NCBI GenBank assembly: GCA_030710605.1
Contig: CP092864.1
Span: forward strand, 145,637,261 to 145,701,260
From: Cordylochernes scorpioides
Taxonomy: Eukaryota > Arthropoda > Arachnida > Pseudoscorpiones > Chernetidae
Length of the DNA: 64,000 bases
Direction of reading: 5' to 3'
A model generated the notes under the pieces. It searched no databases. It had not been told where the DNA came from and saw only the letters and a list, made by a program, of their open reading frames with translations. Each line of letters starts with the position of its first letter. Position 1 is the stretch's first letter. Positions 42,166 through 52,966 of the stretch are shown here, in pieces. Made by a program: the position numbers and the translations under genes.

Positions 42166-42512
42166 TTCTTTTTCCTGGTGGCGGAGTCTTTTCCGCGGTG
42201 GGCCTTACCAATGAAGTTTCTCAAGTAATCTCTGGGACCAAAAATACTTTTGGTCGCAGTGGTACAACTTACTCCACGATGACGTGCGCCAACAGCTCGA
42301 AACGCGCTCGTGGATGGCTTTTCTTGATTTATCAAGAAATTGGGTTGGCCAAATATCAGGGAACAGGTTAAATCAACGTTTAGTTGATTTCTGTTCCACC
42401 AGATGACGCTCTGCCATTTAAAAAGCACATGTTCTCCTGGTCAGGAAATGCCTTTTTTATTTCTAATATCAACACCTGACCTTCTTTTTCTTTTTATTTT
42501 TTCATTGTTTTT
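42166..42512 (+). repeat. Family A repeat, copy 5
   Basis: GGTCGCAGTGGTACAACTTA, AAACGCGCTCGTGGATGGC, GGTTGGCCAAATATCAGGGA and GTCAGGAAATGCC. The ribozyme site (about 42274-42316) has box 1 changed to ATGACGT, so it is predicted inactive. Confidence 0.7.
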
Positions 42513-42539
42513 ATACATATATATATATGTATTTAAATA

Positions 42540-42860
42540 AAATGACATATATTGGGTCAAAATATAATTTATTTTACTAATATTTCAGTTGGCTGAACGC
42601 CAACCTTTTTCAAGGTGTTATAACTTATAATACCTTTCTTCTAATAAAAGATACTTCGGCCATTAAATATTTTTATTGTCTCTGGCCGAATTATCTTTTA
42701 TTTGAAGAACTATGAATGCCGGCCAGGCAGCCTCTATCTTTACGGTTATAATACCTTGATAAAGGTTGGCGTTCAGCCAACTGAAATATTGGTAAAATAA
42801 ATATTTTGATCCAATATATGCCTTTTTATTTAAAGATGTATTTATGGATTGCTCTATTTT
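42540..42860. repeat. F7 foldback containing a family G piece
   Basis: F7 arms (CTAATATTTCAGTTGGCTGA at 42575, CAACTGAAATATTGGTAAAA at 42777) enclose family G sequence (AAAAGATACTTCGGCCATTA, GGCCGAATTATCTTTTATTT, GCCGGCCAGGCAGCCTC) whose hammerhead centre is deleted. Confidence 0.65.
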
Positions 42861-43257
42861 CAAAAAAATATATATATATATACATGTTATATAATTTTTA
42901 AAAATTTATAGAAATGTCATAAATATAAATCTTTGTAAATATTATTTTATTTTAATCATCTTTCTAAAATAACTCTGTTATTCTTTGGCCACCAGATGGC
43001 GCCACTTTAAATATATAAAAATGATTTTTTTTTTGTTTTTTAGAGTAGGTTAGGTTAAGTTAGATATAATTTTTATAAATATGTAAATTGTAATATAGGA
43101 TTAATTGCTAAATTCTATATTTACTCTAAATTTAATGTATTCTTTTGCTCAAGAGTTCACAAAATAAACTTCTTGAGATTAATTTTCTTTTTTTTAAATT
43201 ATATTCTTAACGACTGCACTTTTAATTTTAAAAAATCATTTTAAATTTACATAGTTT

Positions 43258-43610
43258 GTAACATACATATATGTATGTTATAAATAAAAATGAGATATTT
43301 CTGTTGATTTTTTTATCATGTTGAAGATTATGGTAATGGAAGGCAGTCGCGGTAAAAATCCCAAAAGTATGATAATGAAAAATAGCCCCAATCAGCAATT
43401 TAATTGAGCCAAATAGACATACAAAAAAGACATAATTTGATATAAAATTAATGCCTGGCTTAAGGCGAGTAGAATATAGAAAACAAAAGATTATTTACAT
43501 AATGTACAAAAGTTTTGAGCCGGCCATCGGGAAAGAACAACAACGAGTTTTTATAGGTGAAGCATGACCTCTGGCGGTCGATTTAACAGAGTATTTGGAA
43601 AATTCACTGT
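43258..43610 (+). mobile_element. MITE-like family C, copy 7
   Basis: TATATGTATGTTATAAATAA, GGCAGTCGCGG, ATGCCTGGCTTAAGGCGAGT, TACATAATGTACAAAAG and GACCTCTGGCGGTCGATTTA. The right end is truncated at AGTATTTGG. Confidence 0.7.
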
Positions 43611-43614
43611 GCAA

Positions 43615-44158
43615 TAAATTGATAAAGAGGGAGCAATCTCTCGAAATATTTTAAGAAAAAAAAATTTTTTTTTTCTCTACAGATCCAGGTATGCCCTTTT
43701 ATATAATGTATATATTTATCAATTTTTTAATTTTATAACTATATTTATTCTTATTTAATATTTTTATTCACATTCAATTTTGTATTTAACTATATAAAAT
43801 CTTATGAACATTGAAAAAGAAAATCAGTTTGAATCTCAAAAAAAAAAAAACTCTCTCTATATTTCAAATATAGAAATTCTTGAACTATTTGAGATTTAAA
43901 TCAATTGTCAGTACATTGGAGAAAATAAATGATATATTTAAGGCTGAAAGGTACAATTCCTGTGGATGATAAACGGATAAAAAAGGGAGAAAGATAAATG
44001 AGAAGTTATATCATCACACCGTCCTAACTCTATCTTTCCATAGCTTTACTTACTGAGAAGTCAATGTTGACTCTTCATTTTTAATTTAATACCTACTTTC
44101 TATATCAAATAGCCAAAGACCTATCCGAATGTGATCATTGTCTGATGACAATGTATAT
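43615..44158. other. No recognised feature
   Basis: AT-rich sequence, including a poly(A) tract at 43840. Nothing recognised. Confidence 0.4.
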
Positions 44159-44159
44159 A

Positions 44160-44325
44160 TAAAGGTGTTGATATTGAAAATAAAGAAAGCATATCCTGAC
44201 CAGGAGCACATGTGCTTTACAGAAGGCAGAGCGCCATCCTGGCCTGTTCCCTGATATTGGGTATTGTCCCATTCGTGGATGGGTTTTCTTGATTTATCAA
44301 GAAATTGGGTTGGCTCCCCCCAGAA
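44160..44325 (-). repeat. Family A fragment with internal deletions
   Basis: AGGTGTTGATATTGAAAATA, AAAGCATATCCTGACC, GAGCACATGTGCTTTACAGA and CTTGATTTATCAAGAAATTG. The ribozyme is absent. Confidence 0.6.
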
Positions 44326-44329
44326 TCTT

Positions 44330-45025
44330 TATTTGTACCAACAACAATATCCACTGGATTGATAAATATATCTATAATAGAAATGAACAGTTTAATAAAT
44401 CATCAAAATTCATATATAAATCATATATAAGTGAATTCCATATAGTTCAATCTAGCCTAAATGTCATAAACTAAATATATATTGGAAACCATAATCAGAA
44501 ATGGCGGTTCAGACTTCCATACACATGTTCTCCAATAAGAGTTTATCATATTTCCAATCCCCTACCCCGGAATTCCGGGGATATTAAACCAGGAGTTGAG
44601 AGTAAAATTAATTTTCCCTGTTTAATAAGGAAGGAATTCTGGGTCGCTTCGTTAATGTATGGCCTGGTGATATTGTTACACTGTCTTAGCATCTTGTTTG
44701 ATACCCACGTAGTTTCTATGTTGACTTTTATAAGTAAATTGTGAATCTTTTAACATGTTTCAACTAAAAAGACGCCAATATTATATATATATATGTTTAT
44801 CTTGTCCCTTATCACAAACATACTTATGTGTCCTTAAATAACCTAAGAAAATCCTATATCAAACAAATTTATCACAAAATATATATATACATTATTGGTT
44901 TCTTATAAATACATATATATACAATATACATATATATACACAATACAATATACATTTATATACACAATATATCTTGAGAATTTCTTAATATATGTTTCAA
45001 CTAAATGACGCCAATATTATATATA
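44330..45025. other. Unassigned
   Basis: The block TTTCAACTAAA(A/T)GACGCCAATATTATATATATA occurs at 44758 and again at 44993, just before the Tc1 insertion, so the target lies in a direct repeat. AATTCCGGGG at 44570 is an inverted-palindromic word. No gene recognised. Confidence 0.35.
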
Positions 45026-45027
45026 TA

Positions 45028-46440
45028 CACTGCGTGACATTGAAAATGGAACACCAAGAAATAGTGGCCAGAAAGTGATGAAACTCGGCAGACAGAGAGA
45101 GACAGGGACGAACAATAAGTGATCTTTATTTCAAAATGATAGTCATAATACAGAGCGAGAACGGCGTCGGCTTAGTAGCAAGTAGGACCACCGCGGACGG
45201 CGATGCACGCAGCAACACGTCTAGGTAGAGAGTCAATCAGAGTACGGATGGCGTCCTGAGGGATGGCTCTCCATTCCCTCTCAACCATTTGCCACAGTTC
45301 GTCTTCTGAACGCGGCTGTGGCAAGGCATGCAAACGGCGTCCAATGATGTCCCAGACGTGCTCGATTGGTGAGAGATCAGGAGAGTACGGTGGCCAGGGA
45401 AGCATCTGTACATCTTGCAGAGCTTGTTGGCTAATGCGAGCAGTGTGCGGTCTGGCGTTATCCTGCTGATAAAGGGCATTGGGTACCCCCTGAAGGTAGG
45501 GGAGTGTCACCGGTCGCAGCACATCATCAACGTAAAGTGTCATAGTACCCTGAATACGAAGTAAAGGTGACCTGGAATCATACGCGATTGCGCCCCAAAC
45601 CATGATTCCACGTTGTCGCACGGTGGGGCGTTCCACAATTGCTGCCGGATTGGACCTTTCTCCACGTCGACGCCACACGCGTACACGGCGACTATCACTG
45701 GACAAGCAGAAACGCGACTCATCTGAGAACACGACCCTGTGCCATTCCGTCATTCACGTCGATCTAGCCCGGCACCATTCCAAACGTTGGCGCCTATTCG
45801 GTGGGGTCAATGGCAGTCTTCTTAGCGGACGGCCTGAGTGCAAGCCATTAGCAACCAATCGACGGGAAATGGTTCTGGTCGAGATGGAATGATCTAGGGT
45901 GTCTTGCACATGTTGCAGGATGGCGGTACAAGTGGCTTGTGGGGCCGCCACTGCTTGTCGAAGGATACGCCGATCCACACGTGCTGACGTCACTCTGGTT
46001 GCACCGACATTCCTATAAATTGCCACATTTCCTTGTTCCAACCATCTTCTCCACAGTCGGTGCACCGTGGACGCACCAAGGTGTGTATCAGCTGCGATTT
46101 GACGTATGGACCAACCTGCCCTTTTCAGTCCGATCACCATGCCCCTCGTAAAAGCGTCTGTCTGCTTGAACTGCCTCCGTTTACGATGACCTGGCATTCT
46201 CTGTTATTACACGTGTCTTTTGACACAAGAATAAAATTTCTACAATGATTTTCCTTGAAGAAATAACGACACGAATACTGTCCTTTCTGCAAGTTCCTTC
46301 CCTTATATATTACTCCATGTGCGCACGAGAGCTGCGCATTTTACATCATTTGCATAACTCGGTTAGGCGCGTCTACCCTGAAATTCGCATAATTTTCTGG
46401 CCACTATTTCTTGGTGTTCCATTTTCAATGTCACGCAGTG
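45028..46440 (-). mobile_element. Tc1-like transposon, 1413 bp, nearly intact
   Basis: Perfect 47-bp inverted ends (start CACTGCGTGACATTGAAAAT; 45028-45074 and 46394-46440) are flanked by TA on both sides (45026-45027, 46441-46442). This is the target and size of the Tc1 group. The transposase lies inside on the minus strand. Identical ends and one coding lesion imply a recent insertion. Confidence 0.93.
45172..46197 (-). pseudogene. Tc1-type transposase with one in-frame stop
   Basis: The frame opens at ATG 46195-46197 (MPGHRKRRQFKQ) and would give 341 codons, normal for Tc1. A TGA at 45754-45756 splits it into 147 and 193 residues in the same frame. Residues ~15-60 (FTRGMVIGLKRAGWSIRQIA) form the first helix-turn-helix and ~75-130 the second. 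Catalytic residues are D159 (FSDESRF), D246 (YQQDNARPHTAR) and E279 (SPDLSPIEHVWD), followed by a C-terminal tail RGGPTCY. D246 and E279 have 32 residues between them, two fewer than the classic DD34E spacing. The stop lies just before the catalytic domain, so the element is now probably inactive unless the stop is read through. The plus-strand open frames over it are shadows. Confidence 0.93.
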
Positions 46441-46504
46441 TATTAAGATTAGATTTTTTTTGTGTTTGGTGTTGAAAAGAGGTGCAGTCGTAAAAAGTAA
46501 AGAT

Positions 46505-46825
46505 AATTATTTATCAAGCATGGATCTACCTCCACAACAATCTTGACCGGCCATGGTTACATTCAGGCAGACCTTGCAACGGTATCGAAAGAAGACCCAA
46601 CTTGCCCCCACTGCCAAGATGAAGACCAAACCGTAGACCACCTCGTCTTCACTTTTGCCCAACCTACCAACACCAAATATTCCAGACAGCCACTCTCCTA
46701 GGTATCACCAACATATGTCCAGCATCCCTAGAAAATCTCCCAAGAAAGAAATCTGCCTGGCAACACCTCATTAATTGGACTACCACTGGCATTGTACATA
46801 AATCCAAGAAGACTTAGGTCAGAAG
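46505..46825 (+). pseudogene. Non-LTR retrotransposon C-terminal relic
   Basis: The frame reads TILTGHGYIQADLATVSKED, then PTCPHCQDEDQTVDHLVFTF. The CxxC-x8-H block with a preceding LTGHG is the zinc-knuckle-like end of an I/Jockey-type protein. The last Cys of the knuckle is lost and frameshifts follow (QERNLPGN...). The likely 3' end is near CCAGGAACCTGGGTTAATTA at 46860. A short stretch between the Tc1 element and the family E copy. Confidence 0.65.
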
Positions 46826-46924
46826 GACATCCCGGGTAGTTGGCGACTTCTGTACGCTCCAGGAACCTGGGTTAATTAAATAAATAATTATATACACAAT
46901 ATATATACAATATAATGATATAAA

Positions 46925-47175
46925 ACCAGATCTTCTTTGGTCTTTGAGGTACTGCTTGTTCCACACTGATGAGGACCAACAGCCCGATACGTGTATCTTT
47001 TTCTCTGGTTCGCATCTTGATTAATTAAGAAAGATTTGATTGGAAAATTCTAAAATAATTTTAAAATCAACGATTACTTGATATTTATTGCGACAGATTG
47101 CACACCCCATTAGCAAATTTCAGTTGCCGGATCTGGAGATGTATTTATTATTATTCGTAATTTATCAAACTAATC
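46925..47175 (+). repeat. Family E, copy 4, diverged
   Basis: GGTCTTTGAGGTACTGCTTG, CACACTGATGAGGACCAACA, TTGATTAATTAAGAAAG and GATATTTATTGCGACAGATT. The hammerhead site (about 46956-46997) keeps CTGATGA but has GATA for GAAA and a mismatched helix II, so it is predicted inactive. Confidence 0.6.
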
Positions 47176-47547
47176 CCCCAGCACAATTTCACTTTTTCAC
47201 TATATATTCAAATACAAGGGCCACTCCAAAGGTTTTTGCAATCAATATTAAATAATCAAAATATAAAAATATAAATTATACCATTAAAATCTAAATGCAT
47301 TATTTACCTAACAAACATTTTCATAAAATAGTAACAACAATGACTCGTAGAAGTCGCGACTTTGTTTACAGCGACAGCGTTAGTTTATAAACACTGCATC
47401 AGACACAATGGAGTTGACTAGAAAGGTTTACATGCCGTGATCTTGTAAGATCTTTGTTAGACCTGACGAAGAATCTCTTGTTTGTAAGTTCGTTAATTCG
47501 TTAATTATTTATGAATATTCCTTCTTTTCTTTCTTATCTCCACTCAA

Positions 47548-48165
47548 TCATATTAAGGTATCAAGCTTGTAAAGCTTGTTGATGGTGTCTGCCGGAGTTG
47601 AGTAGAGTTCATCAATGGATGAGTTAAGACAGTCAATAATGTGTTTTGGGGTTGCAGATTGACACTTAGTACATAGTGGGAAAACCCTGCAACCATTCTG
47701 GAAAGTCATTGCCCGTAGATGACCAGACTTAAGTCTGGGAATCAAAGACTGTTTTTCTCTTGGGAGGACAGAACTTGTCCCTCCTGCTCCGTGTGTCAGG
47801 TGCAGCATTAGACTTCCATTCCTGCAGATATTGGGTTTTTATGGTATGGAGGAGGTCTCTTTCGTCTAGTTGTGTGGTAAATTCCCTGGCTTCAGGTAGG
47901 CCAAGAGTTCCAGCCTTTGCCAGAGAGTCTGATAGCTCATTTCCGGGAATTACAACGTGGGCTGGAAGTCATTTCACTGTGACAGACCTGTTGGCTGGGA
48001 GTCGGTTTACAGACTTAGCGATGCTCTTGAGGAGAGGTTCTTGACTGAAAAAGCAGATTTAAAGGGTATAAAATGACTGCTCTTGAGTCGGAGTAGATTA
48101 TATATTGCTTGGTGAGTTTATTTCGATGTATTTTAGAGACGTATCTATTGCAGAGTTCCGATTTA
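47548..48165 (-). pseudogene. Non-LTR retrotransposon: RNase H and Cys/His C-terminus
   Basis: On the minus strand about 48140 down to 47890 encodes RNase H pieces: YIIYSDSRAVIL (active-site DS region), then PAHVVIPGNELSDSLAKAGT, LGLPEAREFTTQLDERDLL and HTIKTQ. From 47808 to 47548 an open frame of 86 residues gives SLIPRLKSGHLRAMTFQNGC, RVFPLCTKCQSATPKHIIDC and a short tail. The CxxC-x6-H-x3-C block is the usual C-terminus after RNase H in I/Jockey-like elements. Frameshifts separate the parts. RT is absent, so this is a 5'-truncated, dead copy. The 40.4-kb relic belongs to the same family. Confidence 0.75.
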
Positions 48166-48379
48166 TAAACTGAAAGGTGTCCAGGGTGGGATTAATGATG
48201 ACAATACTCACAAACCCCCCTCTTATATGACAAGATTTGACTGACAGAAATGTTGGCGATTCAATTTCAACATACACAAGTTAAACGGGCTAAAGCTAGG
48301 TAAAGATATTGTCTATTTAACGTCAACTAAAAAATCGGACAGTAAAATCTCACAACACAAAGTTGAGAGTGTTACATGC

Positions 48380-49345
48380 ATCAATACACTCATGGACAAA
48401 ACTTGAGAAAGTAGAAAATCCTTGTTGTCCCTTTCGTCTATTATTGAAGGAGACAGAGGCAATTTTGTTCATACTTGGTTATCTTGTGTGTTTTCAATAA
48501 ATATTGCAGCGAAGTATCATTATTTTATATAAGTATTTATTATTTAACACGTGTATTAACAGAGTATCATTTTTTATGTTTATATTTTACTACTCTGTAA
48601 ACTTCCCTCATTCCTTATTTTTTGTTTACCATTCATAGTTTGTTCTTGCTTTAAATAAATTGCTGTTTCATCCTGAAGTTTTTGTCTTCCCTAATTTTCC
48701 ACGTCGCAATATCATTGTATAACAAATAACTTTGATAGTTATTGTCTGAATACCGATATACATGCTAAAAGGTACAACTTGCTTAAGTTTTGTTCATGAG
48801 TGTATCTTTCAGAGTTATTGTCTGAATCCCGATAAACATGCTAAAAGATAAAACATCCTTAGGTTTTGTCAATGAGTGTATCTTTCAGAGTTATTGTCTG
48901 AATCCCGATAAACATGCTAAAAGGTACAACATCCTTAGGTTTTGTCCATGAGTGTATCTTTCAGAGTTATTGTCTTAATCCCGATAAACATGCTAAAAGA
49001 TAAAACTTCCTTAGGTTTTGTCCATGAGTGTATCTTTCAGAGTTATTGTCTGAATCCCAATATACATGCTAAAAGGTACATCTTTCTTAAGTTTTGTCCA
49101 TGAGTGTATCTTTCAGAGTTATTGTCTGAATCCCGATAAACATGCTAAAAGGTACAACATCCTTAGGTTTTGTCCATGAGTGTATCTTTCAGAGTTATTG
49201 TCTTAATCCCGATAAACATGCTAAAAGATAAAACTTCCTTAGGTTTTGTCCATGAGTGTATCTTTCAGAGTTATTGTCTGAATCCCAATATACATGCTAA
49301 AAGGTACATCTTTCTTAAGTTTTGTCCATGAGTGTATATCAAACC
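48380..49345. repeat. MITE and second 76-bp satellite array
   Basis: It starts with the MITE left end (ACACTCATGGACAAAACTTG, 48386) and internal part (GGAGACAGAGGCAATTTTG, TTTTCAATAAA), interrupted at 48499-48717 by repeat I. About eight 76-bp units follow to 49338 (TTTCAGAGTTATTGTCTGAA, TCCCGATAAACATGCTAAAA, TAGGTTTTGTCCATGAGTG). A two- to three-unit higher-order pattern (GATAAACATG / CAATATACATG types) repeats at 48880-49320. Confidence 0.85.
48499..48717. mobile_element. Repeat I, internally deleted copy in MITE
   Basis: It starts ATATTGCAGCGAAGTATC and ends AATTTTCCACGTCGCAATAT (short inverted ATATTGC ends). The ends match those of the 11348-12487 copy while ~900 bp of its middle is missing. 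The insertion lies within the MITE, which defines its boundaries. Confidence 0.6.
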
Positions 49346-49848
49346 AAACCTACAACTAGAATTTTCTTTAGAAACCTATTGCTTATTAACCAAGTTTTTC
49401 AGAAATCCAACACGATATAATTACTAAAATAATTCCTTACTGCTCTTTATTACTAGCTGTATAAATGGCTTTTTACTTTTTTCGAAAATTATAATTTATT
49501 TCGCTATTATTTAGCAAAAATATATAATTCAGGGAATTGAAAGAGATTTCAAGAAACTCATCCCTCTGAATAATTATTTCGCCAAATTATTCTTTAGAAT
49601 TAATGAATTTTGATTGATTTTCCTTAGAAAACGGTGAAATGTTTAGCCCTAACCATTTCTATTTGCATGCCAAATAGAAATATCTATAAGTCTTCTATAT
49701 CTTATCAAGTCTTGGCATATTTTAAAATTGAAATATTTATTCATGTATTTAATATAATTAGATTTTCAATTTCTACTGAATAACTCTTTTAATGTTGCTA
49801 CATAGAAAGAATATTGAAGATAAACCCAGACATGAATAGATCCTACTG
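49345..49848. other. No recognised feature
   Basis: AT-rich sequence. Nothing recognised. Confidence 0.4.
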
Positions 49849-49849
49849 G

Positions 49850-50035
49850 AACTGTAATAACTGTCATAACACCCAACTCACCCCGGACCATATATACCCG
49901 GCCATCCTTGCAGCCCTCTATATGGCAGACATCAATACAGAAGAAGACATCCACACGGACAAGGCAACTTAGTTGGCCGGTATTGTGATCAGGGTGCACG
50001 GACCGATCTGCTCCATGGACAAGACACCAATACCC
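49850..50035 (+). pseudogene. Retroelement coding relic, copy 2
   Basis: The frame reads NCHNTQLTPDHIYPAILAAL, YMADINTEEDIHTDKAT and, after a stop, LAGIVIRVHGPI. It shares this peptide with 9890-10068, so both derive from a coding region, probably the Cys/His C-terminus of a non-LTR element. It ends CTCCATGGACAAGACACCA, the common tail. Confidence 0.5.
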
Positions 50036-50039
50036 ACTG

Positions 50040-50370
50040 AAAAACTCAAATTCAATTATAAAAAGTGCAATAAATTGGTTTGGAGTCTTAGAAAAATATA
50101 ATATTAATATTTATATAATGCCTTGATAAAGCATAAAATTATCAAATGAAATTCAATATATGCCAAATAGAACAAATACACTGAAAATAAAGATATTAGT
50201 TCAAATAAATAAACATATTTTGGTTTAAAATATATTCATAAACCGATAACAATAGTATATCTAAATGTATTTTATCAATATTATAAAATCTTTCTTCAGT
50301 ATACATTGTTGATGGGTTGCTGGAGTCTTATATTTACATGTCACCTTTTAATTTACTGTCTACATATTTT
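50040..50370. other. No recognised feature
   Basis: AT-rich sequence. Nothing recognised. Confidence 0.4.
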
Positions 50371-50374
50371 CTTA

Positions 50375-50580
50375 TGAAAAAATAATATTAAAAAATAAAA
50401 GATAATGGGTCAGGTGTTGATATTTAATATAAAGAAGGCATTTCCTGACCAAGAGCATATGTGCCAAATATCACGGAGCAAGTTAAATAAACGTTCAGTT
50501 TATTTTTGCTCCACTAGATGGCGTTCTGCCATCTAAAAAGCACATGTGCTCGTGGTCAGGAAATGCCTTCTTTATCTTTC
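50375..50580. repeat. Family A copy with tail-head junction, centre deleted
   Basis: A tail (TATGAAAAAATAATATTAAA, TGGGTCAGGTGTTGATATTT) is joined to a head (AAAGAAGGCATTTCCTGACC), then an inverted remainder CATCTAAAAAGCACATGTGC follows. The ribozyme is absent. Confidence 0.65.
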
Positions 50581-50584
50581 CTTA

Positions 50585-51285
50585 TGTATTTAACTGTAAC
50601 TTTTAACAAATTACTTATTTTTAATAACTTTCATATATAATTATTTTTATATAATTCTGTTTTCTATAATTATTTCACATACTTTTGTATCGTTGAATTT
50701 TGCAAACTTTTGTTTTTAGATTATTTAAGACAATAATCTTTAGTTAGAAAGTTTTTTTCCTCTAAACATTTAGTTTGTGAATAAAAGTTAAAAATACTTC
50801 TCGGATGTTTTCTTCCAATACATCAGGTCACCAGCGCAACAATATAGAACTTGCCATGCCACTCCTGGAATTATCCTCAATTGAAAAGACATCTAAATTG
50901 AGGGAAAGAATAATCTATTTTGAGCACACACACAATCTCAAATTCTTTGTAAAGGATTTTCTAAATTCTAGGAAATAATTCTGATGATTGGACGAAACAA
51001 TGTTGACAACATAATTATCTGTACATGGCCCACCAAACTACATGCATCATGACAGCTGTCAGTAAAACAGTGAGTGAATAAGCACGCCAAACACTATAAT
51101 TAGAAAGATTATGTTACTATAAATATTTTATAAATAATTAACAAAAGGGATTTCAAGAATGTTTATCTTGCTGTATTTTATATTAATTACAATCTTTCCT
51201 GTATTATAAACACTTTTACAGGAGTCAATGATCAAAACCTTCTGTGAAAGAGTTTGTAAAAAAAAAAAAAAAACCTAAAAGCTTA
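50585..51285. other. No recognised feature
   Basis: AT-rich sequence. Nothing recognised. Confidence 0.4.
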
Positions 51286-51289
51286 ATAT

Positions 51290-51685
51290 AACATAAAATT
51301 CGAAACTATTATAGATATGTTTGATTCTTTTTAAAAATAAACAATTTCTACTGTCCTTACTGCAATGTAAAAATCAATGGAAGGGCTTGGCTCATTAGTG
51401 GTGAACTCTCCCAGCAGTTTCGTTAGTTTAATCTACCATAACCGCTGTTATATTGCATTTTTCGGTTTTCCTTTTATAGTGATACTGATACTAGACTCTT
51501 GAAATAATGAATCATAATATAAATTTTGTAAAAAAAGATTCAATTGGATTTTTACGTTTGCAGTAAAGGCAGAATAAATTGTTTATTTTTAAAAGAATCA
51601 TACACATCTAAAATAGTTTCGAATTTTCATAACAGATGACGCGCAAGTCATTCATAATATAAACGTTCTAATAAAAAATCAATTT
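51290..51685. repeat. Family B copy with inverted ends
   Basis: AAAATTCGAAACTATTATAG at the left mirrors CTAAAATAGTTTCGAATTTT at the right. The core GGAAGGGCTTGGCTCATTAG and CAGATGACGCGCAAGTCATT are present. Confidence 0.7.
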
Positions 51686-51734
51686 GATATTAACGGAAGA
51701 GCGATTGCTAAAAGCATATTATATATTTATAATT

Positions 51735-51900
51735 AAACATAAAGAAGGCATTTCCTGACCACGAGCACATGTGCTTTTTAGATGGCAGATCACCATCTAG
51801 TGGAGCAAATATAAACTAAACATGTGCTCGTGGTCAGTAAATGACTTCTTTAATTTTATATCAACACCTGACCAACTTATCTTTTTTTTCTATTGTTTTT
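51735..51900. repeat. Family A palindrome, centre deleted
   Basis: AAAGAAGGCATTTCCTGACC and the inverse GTGCTCGTGGTCAGTAAATG flank GATGGCAGATCACCATCTAG. It ends with an inverted tail (CAACACCTGACC, CTATTGTTTTTTCAT). Confidence 0.65.
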
Positions 51901-52079
51901 TCATATTTATAATTGTATGTATTATTACTGTCCTCAAAGCTTATTTCCATAGCTCATCTACCTTGTTACCATGAAAATTTCGATGTTGTGATGTACATTA
52001 ATATGAGTTTTGACTGTATATAAAAGAGAAATTTTTTTAATAAAAATATTTTTCTCAACACTGAGAAATATGAAGATTC

Positions 52080-52155
52080 GATATGGTATCTTTCTGACAA
52101 GTCCACAGTGATTTGTCTTCCGAAACATTTATAAAAGAGAGATACTCAATTCCAC
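52080..52155 (+). ncRNA. Decayed hammerhead-like fold
   Basis: GGTATCTTT, CTGACAA, a GTCCACAGTGATTTGTCTTC hairpin, GAAACATTT, then AGAGAGATAC. The outer GTATCT/AGATAC pairing and the box order fit, but box 1 and the cleavage region are altered. Confidence 0.25.
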
Positions 52156-52159
52156 CTGG

Positions 52160-52520
52160 ATTTTCTTCATTTAATATATTCTTTTTCTTTACAGCAGATT
52201 AATGGCTTTCTGAAACTTTCCTGGCTCAAAGTCTATTTTGGAAGATTGAGTAAGTACGGATATTTATTTTGTAATTTGAATATATTGTGGCATTATTTTT
52301 TATCTTTTCGTTAAACCATAAAATGTTTGGATTGTAGTTTGTTGTCGGTATTTTAGGATAAGGCTGAATCATCATTTATAGTTTTTCATATATCATCATC
52401 AATTTAGCGACATCTATATCGCTTAAATTTGAAATGTTAATTATCGATATACTTTATATTTTTTATCTATATCATTTTTAGATTTTTAAAAAGTGTTTAG
52501 ATTTTTACAATATTTTTTTA
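52160..52520. other. No recognised feature
   Basis: AT-rich sequence. Nothing recognised. Confidence 0.4.
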
Positions 52521-52524
52521 TATA

Positions 52525-52645
52525 TAAACCGTTGGTTTTTGACCGCTACGACCTGGGTTTGATTCCAGCATTGGGTACTTTTTTTATGATTCGAAAAAAA
52601 ATGCTCCAATGGCCTCCTATGACCCTGTTTGATTATTTGCACATA
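52525..52645 (+). mobile_element. SINE1 fragment
   Basis: AACCGTTGGTTTTTGACCGC, ACCTGGGTTTGATTCCAGCA and AAATGCTCCAATGGCC: the tRNA-like head from the D-arm onwards and the first part of the body. Confidence 0.7.
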
Positions 52646-52699
52646 CTGTTGGGTTTGGACTTATTAAATTCGAGGACCATTGAATAAATATAGATTTTT

Positions 52700-52800
52700 A
52701 AATAAGAATGTATATATTGGATCAAAATATCATTTATTTTATCAATATTTCAGTTGGCTGAACGCCAACTTTTATCAAGGTATTATAACATTTAAAGTAT
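52700..52800 (-). repeat. F7 foldback, one arm
   Basis: ATTGGATCAAAATATCATTT, ATCAATATTTCAGTTGGCTG and AACGCCAACTTTTATCAAGG. The minus strand carries the F7 hammerhead-like fold with TTGATAA in box 1. Confidence 0.6.
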
Positions 52801-52966
52801 GTCAACAACAAACTCAGCGCCAAATAATGTCAGATGAACTATTCTTTCTTGAAAAAATAAATATATGTGTTCAATGCGGGATCTAGTTCGTGGTTGTCAA
52901 AGAATGATAAAGTAAGCGAGAACCATTCCTTTCAGAACAACTATAGAACATTAAATTAACTTCTAG

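Noticed and set aside
44130-44170. CATTGTCTGATGACAATG as a hammerhead box
   Set aside because: Simple palindrome without GAAA or cleavage triplet.
45602-46151. Plus-strand frames inside the Tc1 element
   Set aside because: Shadows of the minus-strand transposase.
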